From Campylobacter sp. RM5004 (lineage in GTDB: Bacteria; Campylobacterota; Campylobacteria; Campylobacterales; Campylobacteraceae): 64,000 nucleotides of DNA. How positions within the stretch are numbered: the stretch's first letter is position 1; every line of letters starts with the position of its first letter. Positions 54,953-63,224 of this stretch are shown here, in pieces. The position numbers and the translations under genes are program-made. The notes beneath the pieces were generated by a model that was given only the letters and a program-made list of their open reading frames with translations, ran no database searches and was not told the origin of the DNA. Location of the stretch: NCBI RefSeq assembly GCF_022369455.1, contig NZ_CP059599.1, positions 524,409-588,408 of the forward strand, in the 5' to 3' direction.

Positions 54953-56750
54953 AGATTTAGAGAAATTAGCTTGTAAGGATTTAATAGATTTAGCGCTTTT
55001 AATGCCTAAAAAATTTGATGATTTAAGGCTAAATGATGCACCCATTTTAAATGAACTAAACTGCACAAAAGTAGTTATAAAATCTAAAAAACAATTAGCC
55101 GGCAAAAGGCTTACATGTATTGCGTATTCATATAATTGGGAATGCGAATGCACTATTACCATATTTAATGCAAGACCTTTTCATAATGCCTTATTTGCTA
55201 TTAATAAAGAGCTACTTATTTATGGAAAATTAAATGATTTTGCGGGGCTTTTGCAATTTGTTAATCCAAAAATAATCAAAAATAGCGGAGAAATCACTGC
55301 AAATTATATGATAAAAGGCGTAAGCGATAAGAGTATTAGCGAAATTAAAAAGAAATATTTAAATTACGAGAGCTTAAAAGCTTATGATTTATTAGATGAG
55401 CATATAAAATTGCTTTTAACAATGAGCGAAAACTCAGTAGATGCAATGCTTTTGCTAAATAGTGATGAATTAAATGAATGCTTAAAATTCGTTGAGATTT
55501 TTCATCATATTAGAAGACTAAATGAAACTTATAAAAATGATACTTTATATAAAAAGCTTAAAACTCATGATATAAATAAATGGCTAAAAAGCTTGCCATT
55601 TAGCCCTACAAACGATCAATTAAAAGCTATATTAGATATTAAAAGTGATTTAGAAAACGCAAAGCACAAAATTAGAATTATAATGGGAGACGTTGGCTGT
55701 GGAAAAAGCTTAGTGATTTTTGCAGCGGCTTTAATGACTTATCCAAATAAAGCTATTTTAATGGCTCCAACGAGTGTTTTAGCCCAACAACTTTACGAAG
55801 AAGCCAAAAGACTTATGCCAGGATTTGTAAAAATCTTGCACTTTAGTGGGACTAAAACAAAATTTATGCAAGATGAATTACAAGATGCAAATTTTGTAAT
55901 AGGAACTCATGCTTTACTTTGGGCTGATATTGGCGATGCAAGTTTGGTTATGATTGATGAGCAACAAAGATTTGGTGCAAAACAAAGAATGAGATTAAAA
56001 GAACTTGCAACTACAAATGATGTAAATCCACATTATATAGAGTTTAGTGCTACGCCGATTCCACGAACTACGGCGTTAATTAATAGTGATATTTATAGCT
56101 ATTCATTTATAAAAGAGCTACCTTTTAAAAAAGAAATTGAAACAAAGCTAATTACGATAGAGCAAAGCAAGGAATTATTTAATCATATAAGAATTGAAAA
56201 CGAAAAAAACCATCAAGCAATAATCGTATATCCTTTAATAGAAGAGGGTAAAACCAACACTTATAAGCCACTTGAAAGCGTTATACCTTATTATGAAAAG
56301 CATTTTAAAAATGTTTATTATACACATGGCAAGGATAAAGAAAAGGATAATGTATTAAGCGAATTTGCTTTAAAGGGCGATGTATTGCTAAGTACTACGA
56401 TTATTGAAGTTGGAATTTCTTTGCCTCGCCTTAGTATTATCGTAATTGTTGCACCTGAGCGATATGGTTTATCAACTCTTCATCAGCTTCGTGGAAGGGT
56501 TGGAAGAAATGGGGTTAAGAGTTATTGTTATTTGCTTAGCAAGAATGATTTTAGTGATAGGCTAATAGAATTTAGCAAAACTCTTGATGGATTTAAAATA
56601 GCTGAAATTGATTTGGCAAATCGTAAAAGTGGTGATTTGATTGATGGTGATTATCAGCACGGAGCTAGCTTTAAATACTTTGATGAAACAAGCGATAATA
56701 TAATTTTACAAAAAGCAAAAGAATATATTCATAAATTACAAGATAAATAA
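54945..56750 (+). CDS. recG: ATP-dependent DNA helicase RecG
   Basis: About 601 residues, shorter than most RecG (~690), as is usual in Campylobacter. Walker A GDVGCGKS is at 248-255 (numbered from this start), followed by LMAPTSVLAQQL, the DEQQRFGAKQR box, FSATPIPRTTAL, GISLPRLSIIVIV and HQLRGRVGRN. It remodels stalled replication forks. I prefer the ATG at 54945, again in an AATGAATAA overlap, to the GTG two codons earlier. The repeat hairpin begins just after its stop. Confidence 0.92.
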   Translation: MNKDLEKLACKDLIDLALLMPKKFDDLRLNDAPILNELNCTKVVIKSKKQLAGKRLTCIAYSYNWECECTITIFNARPFHNALFAINKELLIYGKLNDFAGLLQFVNPKIIKNSGEITANYMIKGVSDKSISEIKKKYLNYESLKAYDLLDEHIKLLLTMSENSVDAMLLLNSDELNECLKFVEIFHHIRRLNETYKNDTLYKKLKTHDINKWLKSLPFSPTNDQLKAILDIKSDLENAKHKIRIIMGDVGCGKSLVIFAAALMTYPNKAILMAPTSVLAQQLYEEAKRLMPGFVKILHFSGTKTKFMQDELQDANFVIGTHALLWADIGDASLVMIDEQQRFGAKQRMRLKELATTNDVNPHYIEFSATPIPRTTALINSDIYSYSFIKELPFKKEIETKLITIEQSKELFNHIRIENEKNHQAIIVYPLIEEGKTNTYKPLESVIPYYEKHFKNVYYTHGKDKEKDNVLSEFALKGDVLLSTTIIEVGISLPRLSIIVIVAPERYGLSTLHQLRGRVGRNGVKSYCYLLSKNDFSDRLIEFSKTLDGFKIAEIDLANRKSGDLIDGDYQHGASFKYFDETSDNIILQKAKEYIHKLQDK

Positions 56751-56755
56751 AACTT

Positions 56756-56809
56756 CAAATTCCTATTTCAAATTCTTTAAAAAAACGTGGAATTTGAAAT
56801 AGGAATTTG
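56756..56809. repeat. Interspersed repeat, perfect inverted pair after recG
   Basis: CAAATTCCTATTTCAAATTC (56756-56775) and its exact inverse (56790-56809) form a 20-bp perfect stem with a 14-base loop. It starts 5 bp after recG ends. This is the cleanest copy in the window. Confidence 0.88.
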
Positions 56810-56853
56810 CTTTAGCAATGATTAAAATAAATTATAAGTAATATAAAATTAAG

Positions 56854-56886
56854 TTCCTAATTCAAGAATTTGAATTAGGAATTAGG
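56854..56886. repeat. Interspersed repeat, variant palindrome after nhaA
   Basis: TTCCTAATTCAA (56854-56865) and TTGAATTAGGAA (56870-56881) form a 12-bp stem with loop GAAT. The stretch 56866-56883 is exactly GAATTTGAATTAGGAATT. It lies 1-2 bp from the nhaA stop on the minus strand. Both arms carry the TAATT/AATTA variant, so pairing is preserved. Confidence 0.8.
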
Positions 56887-56887
56887 T

Positions 56888-58021
56888 TTATTTGCTAATA
56901 AATCTTAGCCAAATATAGCCAAGCACGGCTGAGATAAAAGAAGCACTTAATATGGCTAGTTTTGCACTATTAAATAATTCAGGTGTGTTTTCAAATACAA
57001 GTGTATTTATAAAAAAGCTCATAGTAAAGCCAATGCCTGTAAGTATGCAAACGCCATATAATTGCAATTTATTTGATGGTAATTTAAAGCCAAATTTAGA
57101 AGCAATTAATACAAAGCTAAAAACTCCTAATTGCTTACCTATAAAAAGTCCTAAAAATACTCCAAAAAATACAGCATTAAAATCATTTAAGCTCAATTCA
57201 CTTACTAAAACTCCTGCATTAAATAATGCAAATAATGGTAAGATAAGATAATTTACATAAGGGGTTAAATCATGCATAATATGCTCTAAAAATTCTTTAT
57301 TATCTTTAGTTTTTAGTGGGATAAAAAATGCACATGCCATTCCAGCTAGTGTTGCATGAACGCCGCTTTTTAGAACACAAACCCAAATAAAAATACCAAC
57401 AATTACATAAAGACTTTTTATGCAAATATGTAAGTAATTTAGCACTAATAAAACTGCTAAACCACAAGTTGCTAAGCTAAGGCTTAAAACGCTTAAATCA
57501 TTCGTATAAAATAATGCAATTATGATAATTGCTGCAACATCATCAAATATCGCAAGGCTTAATAAAAATATAGTTAAAGATTTTGGAATGCGATTTCCTA
57601 AGAGCAGTAACACTCCTAAAGCAAAGGCAATATCCGTTGCAGTTGGTATTGCAAATCCTTGCAGTGCAAAGCTATCATTGATATTTAAAAAGCTATAAAT
57701 TAAAGCAGGCACAATTACTCCGCCTAAAGCTGCTATTAAAGGTAAGCTTGCTGCTTTAAAATTGCTTAATTCACCTATTAAAATCTCTTTTTTAACCTCA
57801 AGTCCTACCCAGAAGAAAAATATAGCCATAAGTCCATCATTTACCCATAAAGTAAGTGGTTTTATGAGATTTAAATCACCAAAAATTACCCCAGCTTTAT
57901 AATTTGTTATAAGCTCGTAAAATCCATTCAAGCTAGAGTTTTTAAGAATTAGTGCAAGTATTGTCATGAAAATTAAGAGCATAGGAGCAAAAAGCTCATG
58001 AGTTACAATTTTTTTCAACAT
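56888..58021 (-). CDS. nhaA: Na+/H+ antiporter NhaA
   Basis: A 377-residue antiporter with about twelve helices. The ion-binding aspartates are in IPTATDIAFALGVL and LLSLAIFDDVAAIIII; FFWVGLEVKKE and the late CILTGIGFTMSFFI also match NhaA. It exchanges external protons for cytoplasmic sodium. ATG follows GGAGAT directly after the glxK hairpin. C. jejuni has two nhaA genes in tandem; only one is here. Confidence 0.94.
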   Translation of the reverse strand: MLKKIVTHELFAPMLLIFMTILALILKNSSLNGFYELITNYKAGVIFGDLNLIKPLTLWVNDGLMAIFFFWVGLEVKKEILIGELSNFKAASLPLIAALGGVIVPALIYSFLNINDSFALQGFAIPTATDIAFALGVLLLLGNRIPKSLTIFLLSLAIFDDVAAIIIIALFYTNDLSVLSLSLATCGLAVLLVLNYLHICIKSLYVIVGIFIWVCVLKSGVHATLAGMACAFFIPLKTKDNKEFLEHIMHDLTPYVNYLILPLFALFNAGVLVSELSLNDFNAVFFGVFLGLFIGKQLGVFSFVLIASKFGFKLPSNKLQLYGVCILTGIGFTMSFFINTLVFENTPELFNSAKLAILSASFISAVLGYIWLRFISK

Positions 58022-58031
58022 ATAATCTCCT

Positions 58032-58064
58032 TTTTCTTGATAAAATTATTTTTTATCAAGAAAA
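58032..58064. terminator. Hairpin between glxK and nhaA
   Basis: TTTTCTTGATAAAA (58032-58045) and TTTTATCAAGAAAA (58051-58064) form a perfect 14-bp stem with loop TTATT, overlapping the last glxK codons and stop. It leaves only about 10 bp to the nhaA start, so it may affect nhaA translation as well as end the upstream message. Confidence 0.6.
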
Positions 58065-59158
58065 GTTTGCAAAACTCTTAACGAAAGCTCATTTAAGCAT
58101 TTATATGCTGTATTATTGTCCATTAATTCATTTTTTGTTTTATTTGGATATTCATTTGTTAAGGAAAAACAATTTTTAAAATCGCTTTTGTTAATTCCAC
58201 AAAAAATTATTAAATCTTTTTTATAAATTTCGCATAAATTATTTATAGAGCCGATTACCTTTCCCATAATGCTTTGCTCATCAAATGCTCCTTCGCCTGT
58301 TATTACAAGGCTTGAGTTTTTGATATTTTCTTCTAAATTTAAAAGATTTTTAATATACGAAAATCCGCTTTCAAATTCCGCATTCAAAAAGGCTTTAAAG
58401 CCAAAGCCAAGCCCTCCAGCAGCACCCATTCCTTCTAAAAAAGCAAAATCATTTTTGAAATATTTTTCACAAATAAGGGCAAAATTTCTTAAGCCTAAAT
58501 CTAGTAATTTTATCTCTTCATCATTTGCGCCTTTTTGTCTTGCATAGACAAATGCTGCACCATTGCTTCCATAAAGCGGATTTACCACATCACAAGCTAT
58601 TTTAAAGCTACAATTTTTTAATTCTTTTAAGACATTTTCATCATTTATGCTTTTTATTTTTATTAGATTTTCTCCGATAGGTAAAAGCTCATTATTAAAC
58701 TCATCTAAAAACTTATATCCTAAAGCACTTAGCATTCCTATTCCAGCATCAGTAGTTGCTGAGCCGCCAATTCCTATTACAAATTCTTTTGCACCTTTTT
58801 TAATAGCATCTTTAATAGCAAGTCCGAGTGATTTCGTGCTAGTTTTGCAAGGATTTTTCTCATTTTCGCTAAGTTGTGCAAGCCCTGCAAACTCAGCCAT
58901 TTCAAAAAATGCTCTTTTATCCTTTAAAAGATAATAACCATTATAATCTCTTTTGCCATAGGCATTTTTTAGCTTTAAATAAATTTTATTAGCATTTAAA
59001 TTAGAATTAATGCTTTCTAAAAAGCCTTCTCCACCATCAGAAATAGCATAAGATTTATAAGCAATGTTTAGTTTTTTACAAGCATTGCTTATGGCTTTGT
59101 TAGCTTCGTTTGAACTAAGAGAGCCTTTAAAACTATCGCAGATTATTAAAGCATTCAT
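58046..59158 (-). CDS. glxK: Glycerate kinase (GlxK/GarK type)
   Basis: A 370-residue glycerate 2-kinase. CDSFKGSLSSNEANKAI near the N-terminus, SDGGEGF, GIGGSATTDAGIGMLSALG and GAAGGLGFGFKAFL are all typical. It phosphorylates glycerate and could pair with serine or glyoxylate metabolism. It is linked by ATGA to the 28-codon ORF upstream. The start ATGAATG is unambiguous. Confidence 0.92.
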   Translation of the reverse strand: MNALIICDSFKGSLSSNEANKAISNACKKLNIAYKSYAISDGGEGFLESINSNLNANKIYLKLKNAYGKRDYNGYYLLKDKRAFFEMAEFAGLAQLSENEKNPCKTSTKSLGLAIKDAIKKGAKEFVIGIGGSATTDAGIGMLSALGYKFLDEFNNELLPIGENLIKIKSINDENVLKELKNCSFKIACDVVNPLYGSNGAAFVYARQKGANDEEIKLLDLGLRNFALICEKYFKNDFAFLEGMGAAGGLGFGFKAFLNAEFESGFSYIKNLLNLEENIKNSSLVITGEGAFDEQSIMGKVIGSINNLCEIYKKDLIIFCGINKSDFKNCFSLTNEYPNKTKNELMDNNTAYKCLNELSLRVLQTFLDKK

Positions 59159-59241
59159 TTTTTAATCCTTTTTAAAATAAAAAATATAAGCAAAAAGCTA
59201 AAAAACAATGTAGCAGCAATATCTAGCAAAAACTCATTCAT
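59155..59241 (-). CDS. 28-residue single-helix membrane ORF
   Basis: The frame fits exactly between two genes. Its ATG overlaps the upstream stop (ATGAATGA at 59241-59234) and its TGA overlaps the glxK start (ATGA). The product MNEFLLDIAATLFFSFLLIF plus a basic tail KRIKK is one clear membrane helix with positive-inside character. Double stop/start overlap in an otherwise compact operon is good evidence for translation, though so short an ORF could be an accident of coupling. Confidence 0.5.
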   Translation of the reverse strand: MNEFLLDIAATLFFSFLLIFFILKRIKK

Positions 59242-59626
59242 AATAAAGCTCCGTTTTCTTAGGTAGCATAAGTGTATTATCGGTATATTTTAGATATTTT
59301 AATTTTAAAGCATAGATTTCATGTTTTATAGCAAATCTTGCTTGCTTATATACGCTTAGATAAAGTGATTTTTGAGTTTCACTTGCTTTTAACAAAACTC
59401 CTTGAATAGAAACACCTTTTATAGGATTAGTTGTATAAATTGCAGCCGAGCTAATCTCGTTTAATTTAATATGCCTTGATTTAGGCGATGAGATGAAAAG
59501 CAAGGCTTCGTTGCTTTCATCATAAACATAAAAAACACTAGCACTATAAGGCTCATTTGTTGATATTATGCAAACATTATTGCTCTTTAAAAATTCATTA
59601 ATTTTATATTTCAATATCAATTCCAA
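59234..59626 (-). CDS. YhbP-like (UPF0306) FMN-binding split-barrel protein
   Basis: A 130-residue protein resembling the pyridoxamine-phosphate-oxidase-like split barrel: NVCIISTNEPYSASVFYVYDE near residues 17-37 and LLFISSPKSRHIKLNEIS near 47-64. E. coli YhbP is a similar small protein of unknown function. It overlaps xth by 23 bp, which suggests cotranscription. Cofactor binding is not proven. Confidence 0.7.
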   Translation of the reverse strand: MELILKYKINEFLKSNNVCIISTNEPYSASVFYVYDESNEALLFISSPKSRHIKLNEISSAAIYTTNPIKGVSIQGVLLKASETQKSLYLSVYKQARFAIKHEIYALKLKYLKYTDNTLMLPKKTELYYE

Positions 59627-60362
59627 CAGGGCAATGATCAGATCCCATCACATCGCTTAAAATAAAGGCATCTTTTAAATAAGGAACTAAATTATTTGAT
59701 ATGAAAAAATAATCAATTCTCCAACCAACATTCCTACTTCTAGCAGCCGCGCGATAGCTCCACCACGAATACTTTTCAGGAATATCTCCATTTATATGTC
59801 TAAAAGTATCAACAAATCCAGCATCAAGCAATCTATCAATCCACTCACGCTCAATTGGTAAAAATCCACTTGTTTTTTCATTTGCTTTTGGATGAGTTAA
59901 ATCTATTGGGCGATGTGCTGTATTTACATCTCCACAGATTATGATTTTTTTGCCATCTAATAATAATTTTTTTAAATATTCTAAAAAATCATCATAAAAT
60001 TTCATCTTATATTCAAGTCTTTCATCACCGCTTTGTCCGTTAGGAAAATAGATATTAAATAATACAATATCTTTAAACCTATGCTCTAAAACTCTTCCTT
60101 CATCATCAGGGAAAAACTGAGCTAGATTAGTTTCACAATCAAAGTTTAAAAAACTCATAACACCAGAATATCCAGCTCTTTTAGCTGAGTTTGATTTAAT
60201 ATCTTTAAAACCTAATTTATCTAAATCTTTTGGAAATTTATCAGGACTTGCTTTTATTTCTTGAATACCTAAAAAATCCGTTGGGTATTTTTCTAAAAAC
60301 GAAAAACCATCTTTATCATAAATTGCTCTTAAACCATTAACATTCCACGAAATTAATCTCAA
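59604..60362 (-). CDS. xth: Exodeoxyribonuclease III
   Basis: A 252-residue AP endonuclease/exonuclease. MRLISWNVNGLRA, FLGIQEIKA (catalytic Glu), IICGDVNTAH, SWWSYRAAARSRNVGWRIDYF and DVMGSDHCPVGI match ExoIII. It repairs abasic sites. It is divergent from eptC, as Cj0255c and Cj0256 are in C. jejuni. Confidence 0.95.
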   Translation of the reverse strand: MRLISWNVNGLRAIYDKDGFSFLEKYPTDFLGIQEIKASPDKFPKDLDKLGFKDIKSNSAKRAGYSGVMSFLNFDCETNLAQFFPDDEGRVLEHRFKDIVLFNIYFPNGQSGDERLEYKMKFYDDFLEYLKKLLLDGKKIIICGDVNTAHRPIDLTHPKANEKTSGFLPIEREWIDRLLDAGFVDTFRHINGDIPEKYSWWSYRAAARSRNVGWRIDYFFISNNLVPYLKDAFILSDVMGSDHCPVGIDIEI

Positions 60363-60419
60363 AACTATTCCTTAAATTTACTTATTTATAATGCTAAAAA
60401 CTATACAAAAAGGTAGTAA

Positions 60420-61937
60420 ATGCTAAGGCTAAATCCCATATTATTTAATTTTATTTTAAGTTTATATATATTTTTTATGAATTATTTTTCTATGCTTAAT
60501 TTTTTATCAAGCAAGATAAATGATTATGTATTTTTGTTAATTTCTTATGCAATTTTCTTTTTGCTTATATTTTTAGCTATTAATATTTTATGTTTTTTTA
60601 GATTTTTTGCATATTTCTTTTATGTTTTATTGGTAATTAGCACGGGATTTGCTATGTATTTTGTAAGCACTTATGGTGTAGTAATTGATACTATTATGAT
60701 TCATAGCTTATTTGCTACTGATATTAAAGAAGCCAATGATTTTTTATCTTGGCATTTTTTTGTATTTATATTTTTAAGCGTAGTTTTACCATTAATATTA
60801 TTAAAGTTTTTAAGAATTAAAGCAAATTGTAAAAAATCTCAATTGCTCATGATTTTAATAAATATCATTGCTTTAGTGGGAATATTATTTGCTAGTTCAA
60901 AAACCCTTATACCTTTTTTAAGAGCAAATGATATTATTAGGTATTACAATGTTCCTTTTTATCAATTTTATTCAAGCTATAAATTAGCAAAAATGTATTT
61001 TACTCCTAAAAAAGAGTTACAAAAAATAAGCCTTGATGCGAAAATGAATGATGATAATATGAGTAAAACTTTTATTTTAGTAGTTGGTGAGACTGCAAGG
61101 GCTAAGAATTATTCTTTAGGCGGATATACTAAAAATGATACTAATTTTTATACTAAGGATTTAGGAGTTCATTATTTTTCTAATTTTTCATCTTGCGGGA
61201 CTGCTACGGCTCAGTCTTTGCCTTGTATGTTTTCAATTCATAATAGAGTAGATTTTTCTAAAACTGAAAATTATGAAAATGTTTTAAGTGTTTTAAATCG
61301 CTTCATAGATGTTCATTGGCTTGATAATAATACAGGCGGGTGTAAAGGCGTTTGCAGCGGAATAAAATCAATTATAAAAGCAAAGGATTATGATGGTTGG
61401 TTAGTTGATAGTGCTAGTGAATTATTAGCAAATAAAAAAGATAAAAATACTTTAATAATAGTGCATTTACAAGGTTCTCATGGGCCAAGCTATTATTTAA
61501 GATATCCAAAAGAATTTGAAAAATTTAAGCCGATTTGTAATACAAATAAACTTCAAGAATGTAGCGAAGAGGCTTTATATAATACTTATGATAATACCTT
61601 GCTTTATACTGATTATTTAATTTCTAAATTAATTAAGCTTTTAGAAAAAGATAATGCAGATAAAAAAGCTTTATTTTATTTAAGTGATCATGGAGAGAGT
61701 TTAGGCGAAAATGGGTTTTATTTACACGGAATACCGTATTATTTAGCACCGAAAGAGCAAATTCAAATTCCAGCAATTTTGTGGATGAATTATGAATATG
61801 TAAATAAAAATAAGTTAGTTTTTGATTTATCTCAAGATAATTTATTTAGCACTTTGTTAGGATTTTTTAATATTTCTACAAAAGATTATAAAAATAATTA
61901 TGATTTATTTAATGATAATTTAGAAAATAATTTATAG
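60420..61937 (+). CDS. eptC: Phosphoethanolamine transferase EptC
   Basis: A 505-residue inner-membrane transferase with about five N-terminal helices and a periplasmic sulfatase domain. The nucleophile is Thr225 in VVGETARAKNYSLGGY. FSSCGTATAQSLPCMFS, HLQGSHGPSYY and YLSDHGESLGENG follow, with several disulfide cysteines. In C. jejuni EptC modifies lipid A, FlgG and N-glycans. This copy has no poly-G tract. Confidence 0.92.
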   Translation: MLRLNPILFNFILSLYIFFMNYFSMLNFLSSKINDYVFLLISYAIFFLLIFLAINILCFFRFFAYFFYVLLVISTGFAMYFVSTYGVVIDTIMIHSLFATDIKEANDFLSWHFFVFIFLSVVLPLILLKFLRIKANCKKSQLLMILINIIALVGILFASSKTLIPFLRANDIIRYYNVPFYQFYSSYKLAKMYFTPKKELQKISLDAKMNDDNMSKTFILVVGETARAKNYSLGGYTKNDTNFYTKDLGVHYFSNFSSCGTATAQSLPCMFSIHNRVDFSKTENYENVLSVLNRFIDVHWLDNNTGGCKGVCSGIKSIIKAKDYDGWLVDSASELLANKKDKNTLIIVHLQGSHGPSYYLRYPKEFEKFKPICNTNKLQECSEEALYNTYDNTLLYTDYLISKLIKLLEKDNADKKALFYLSDHGESLGENGFYLHGIPYYLAPKEQIQIPAILWMNYEYVNKNKLVFDLSQDNLFSTLLGFFNISTKDYKNNYDLFNDNLENNL

Positions 61938-62018
61938 AAAATATAAAAATTATAAAATTTTATAAAATTTTTATTTACTTTAATATTATTTTAATAATTT
62001 GTTGTATATAATTATGCA

Positions 62019-62096
62019 TTCCTTGTTTTTAAAAAGGGTTGCTAAAATAATCGTTAATCATTTTTCAACTATACTCCTAAATGCAGCCCTTTTTTA
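62019..62096 (+). ncRNA. Candidate small RNA or structured leader
   Basis: A TATAAT at 62007-62012 precedes an AT-rich stretch that ends in AAAAAGGGTTGC (62031-62042) pairing with GCAGCCCTTTTT (62083-62094), a 12-bp stem with one G-U and a 40-base loop, followed by a T run. The gap of 222 bp between eptC and the Sel1-like gene has no ORF of quality. It could be an independent small RNA with its own terminator, or a 5' element of the downstream gene. Length and start are estimates. Confidence 0.4.
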
Positions 62097-62159
62097 TTCT
62101 TTTTAACATTTACGATTTTTTCTTATTATTTCCAAATATTAACTTTTTAAAGGAGATTT

Positions 62160-63107
62160 ATGAAGAAATTATTGTTATTTTTATGTGTTTTAGCTTATGC
62201 TGATTTGTATGATACAAAAGATTATGCAAAAGCTTATCCTATATTAAAAAAAGAATGCAATAAAGACAACGCTAATTCTTGCTACAAATTAGGAAAAATG
62301 AATGAGTTTGGCTTAGGAACTGGGATTTCTTATTCTTATGCTTATAAATATTATAAAAAATCTTGCGATTTAAATAATAAAGAAGCTTGTGGAGAGCTTG
62401 GAAAAATGTATTATTTAGGCTTAGGGGTTGAAAAAAATATCAAAAAAGCAAATGAATTATTAGAAAATGCTTGTAAAAATGATGTTTATAGTGCTTGTGA
62501 TTCTTATGCTTATTTGCAAAAAACAGAATATAAAGTATTTAAACAAGACGAGTTATTAAAAGCTTGTAATGGTGGAATAGCAAGTTCTTGTGTTGAGATT
62601 GCTGATAAAATAAGTCCTATTCAAGGAATAGATTTATATTTAAGAGCTTGTGGTTTAGGAGATGATTTAGCTTGTCAAATGGCTGCTAATTGGTATATTA
62701 CTTCTCAAGCAGTAAATAATAAAATAGCTAATTTTTCGGATTTAAGCGATAAAGAATGCAGAAATAATAACTACAAAGCTTGCAATTCAATTGCTAATGT
62801 TTATAGAAATTTAAACAATATAGAAAAAGCTAAAGAATATTATGATTTAGCTTGTAAATTAGATGATAGCAATTCTTGCTCTAGCTTAGCAGTTATTCAA
62901 GAACAGAGCAAAGAATTTGAATTAGGAATTAAGAATTATAAAAAAGCTTGTGATTTAAAAGATTCTTATTCATGCGCTAGACTTGGATTTATGTATAAAG
63001 AAGGCTTAAAAGATAATGATAAAACATATATAAAAGAAAATGCTTCAAAATCTAAAAAATATTTTAAACAAGCTTGTGAGTTAGGAAATACTAGAGTTTG
63101 TGAATAA
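62160..63107 (+). CDS. Secreted Sel1-repeat cysteine-rich protein (HcpA-like)
   Basis: A 315-residue protein with a short signal peptide (MKKLLLFLCVLAYA) and about seven Sel1/HCP units, each with the pattern A-C-x(6-8)-C, such as YYKKSCDLNNKEACGELG and KKACDLKDSYSCARLGFM. Helicobacter Hcp proteins fold into disulfide-locked alpha/alpha repeats and are exported; some bind penicillin. The repeats here are more regular than in the 33-35 kb cluster. The unit at residues 252-257 is EFELGI, encoded by an exact copy of the 18-bp repeat. Confidence 0.85.
   Translation: MKKLLLFLCVLAYADLYDTKDYAKAYPILKKECNKDNANSCYKLGKMNEFGLGTGISYSYAYKYYKKSCDLNNKEACGELGKMYYLGLGVEKNIKKANELLENACKNDVYSACDSYAYLQKTEYKVFKQDELLKACNGGIASSCVEIADKISPIQGIDLYLRACGLGDDLACQMAANWYITSQAVNNKIANFSDLSDKECRNNNYKACNSIANVYRNLNNIEKAKEYYDLACKLDDSNSCSSLAVIQEQSKEFELGIKNYKKACDLKDSYSCARLGFMYKEGLKDNDKTYIKENASKSKKYFKQACELGNTRVCE
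62913..62930 (+). repeat. Exact coding copy of the interspersed 18-mer (in the Sel1-repeat gene)
   Basis: GAATTTGAATTAGGAATT read in frame as EFELGI at the start of a Sel1 helix. Confidence 0.7.
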
Positions 63108-63131
63108 AAAAGGGCAAATAAGCCCTTTTTT
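63106..63131 (+). terminator. Intrinsic terminator after the Sel1-repeat gene
   Basis: AAAAAGGGC and GCCCTTTTTT pair around loop AAATAA, with GGGC (63112-63115) and GCCC (63122-63125) as the GC core and a six-T run. It begins at the stop codon. Confidence 0.88.
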
Positions 63132-63224
63132 AAAAAATTTATTCAAAATTGCACCTTAGGGAAACAATAAAATTAATACAACTTCGTTAAATTTTCTTCG
63201 TTTTACAATTAACAAGGAGAAAAT

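Noticed and set aside
58371-58388. Repeat-like GAATTTGAAAGCGGATTT in glxK (EFESGF)
   Set aside because: It aligns with the conserved AELKSGI region of glycerate kinases, so I do not count it as a copy.
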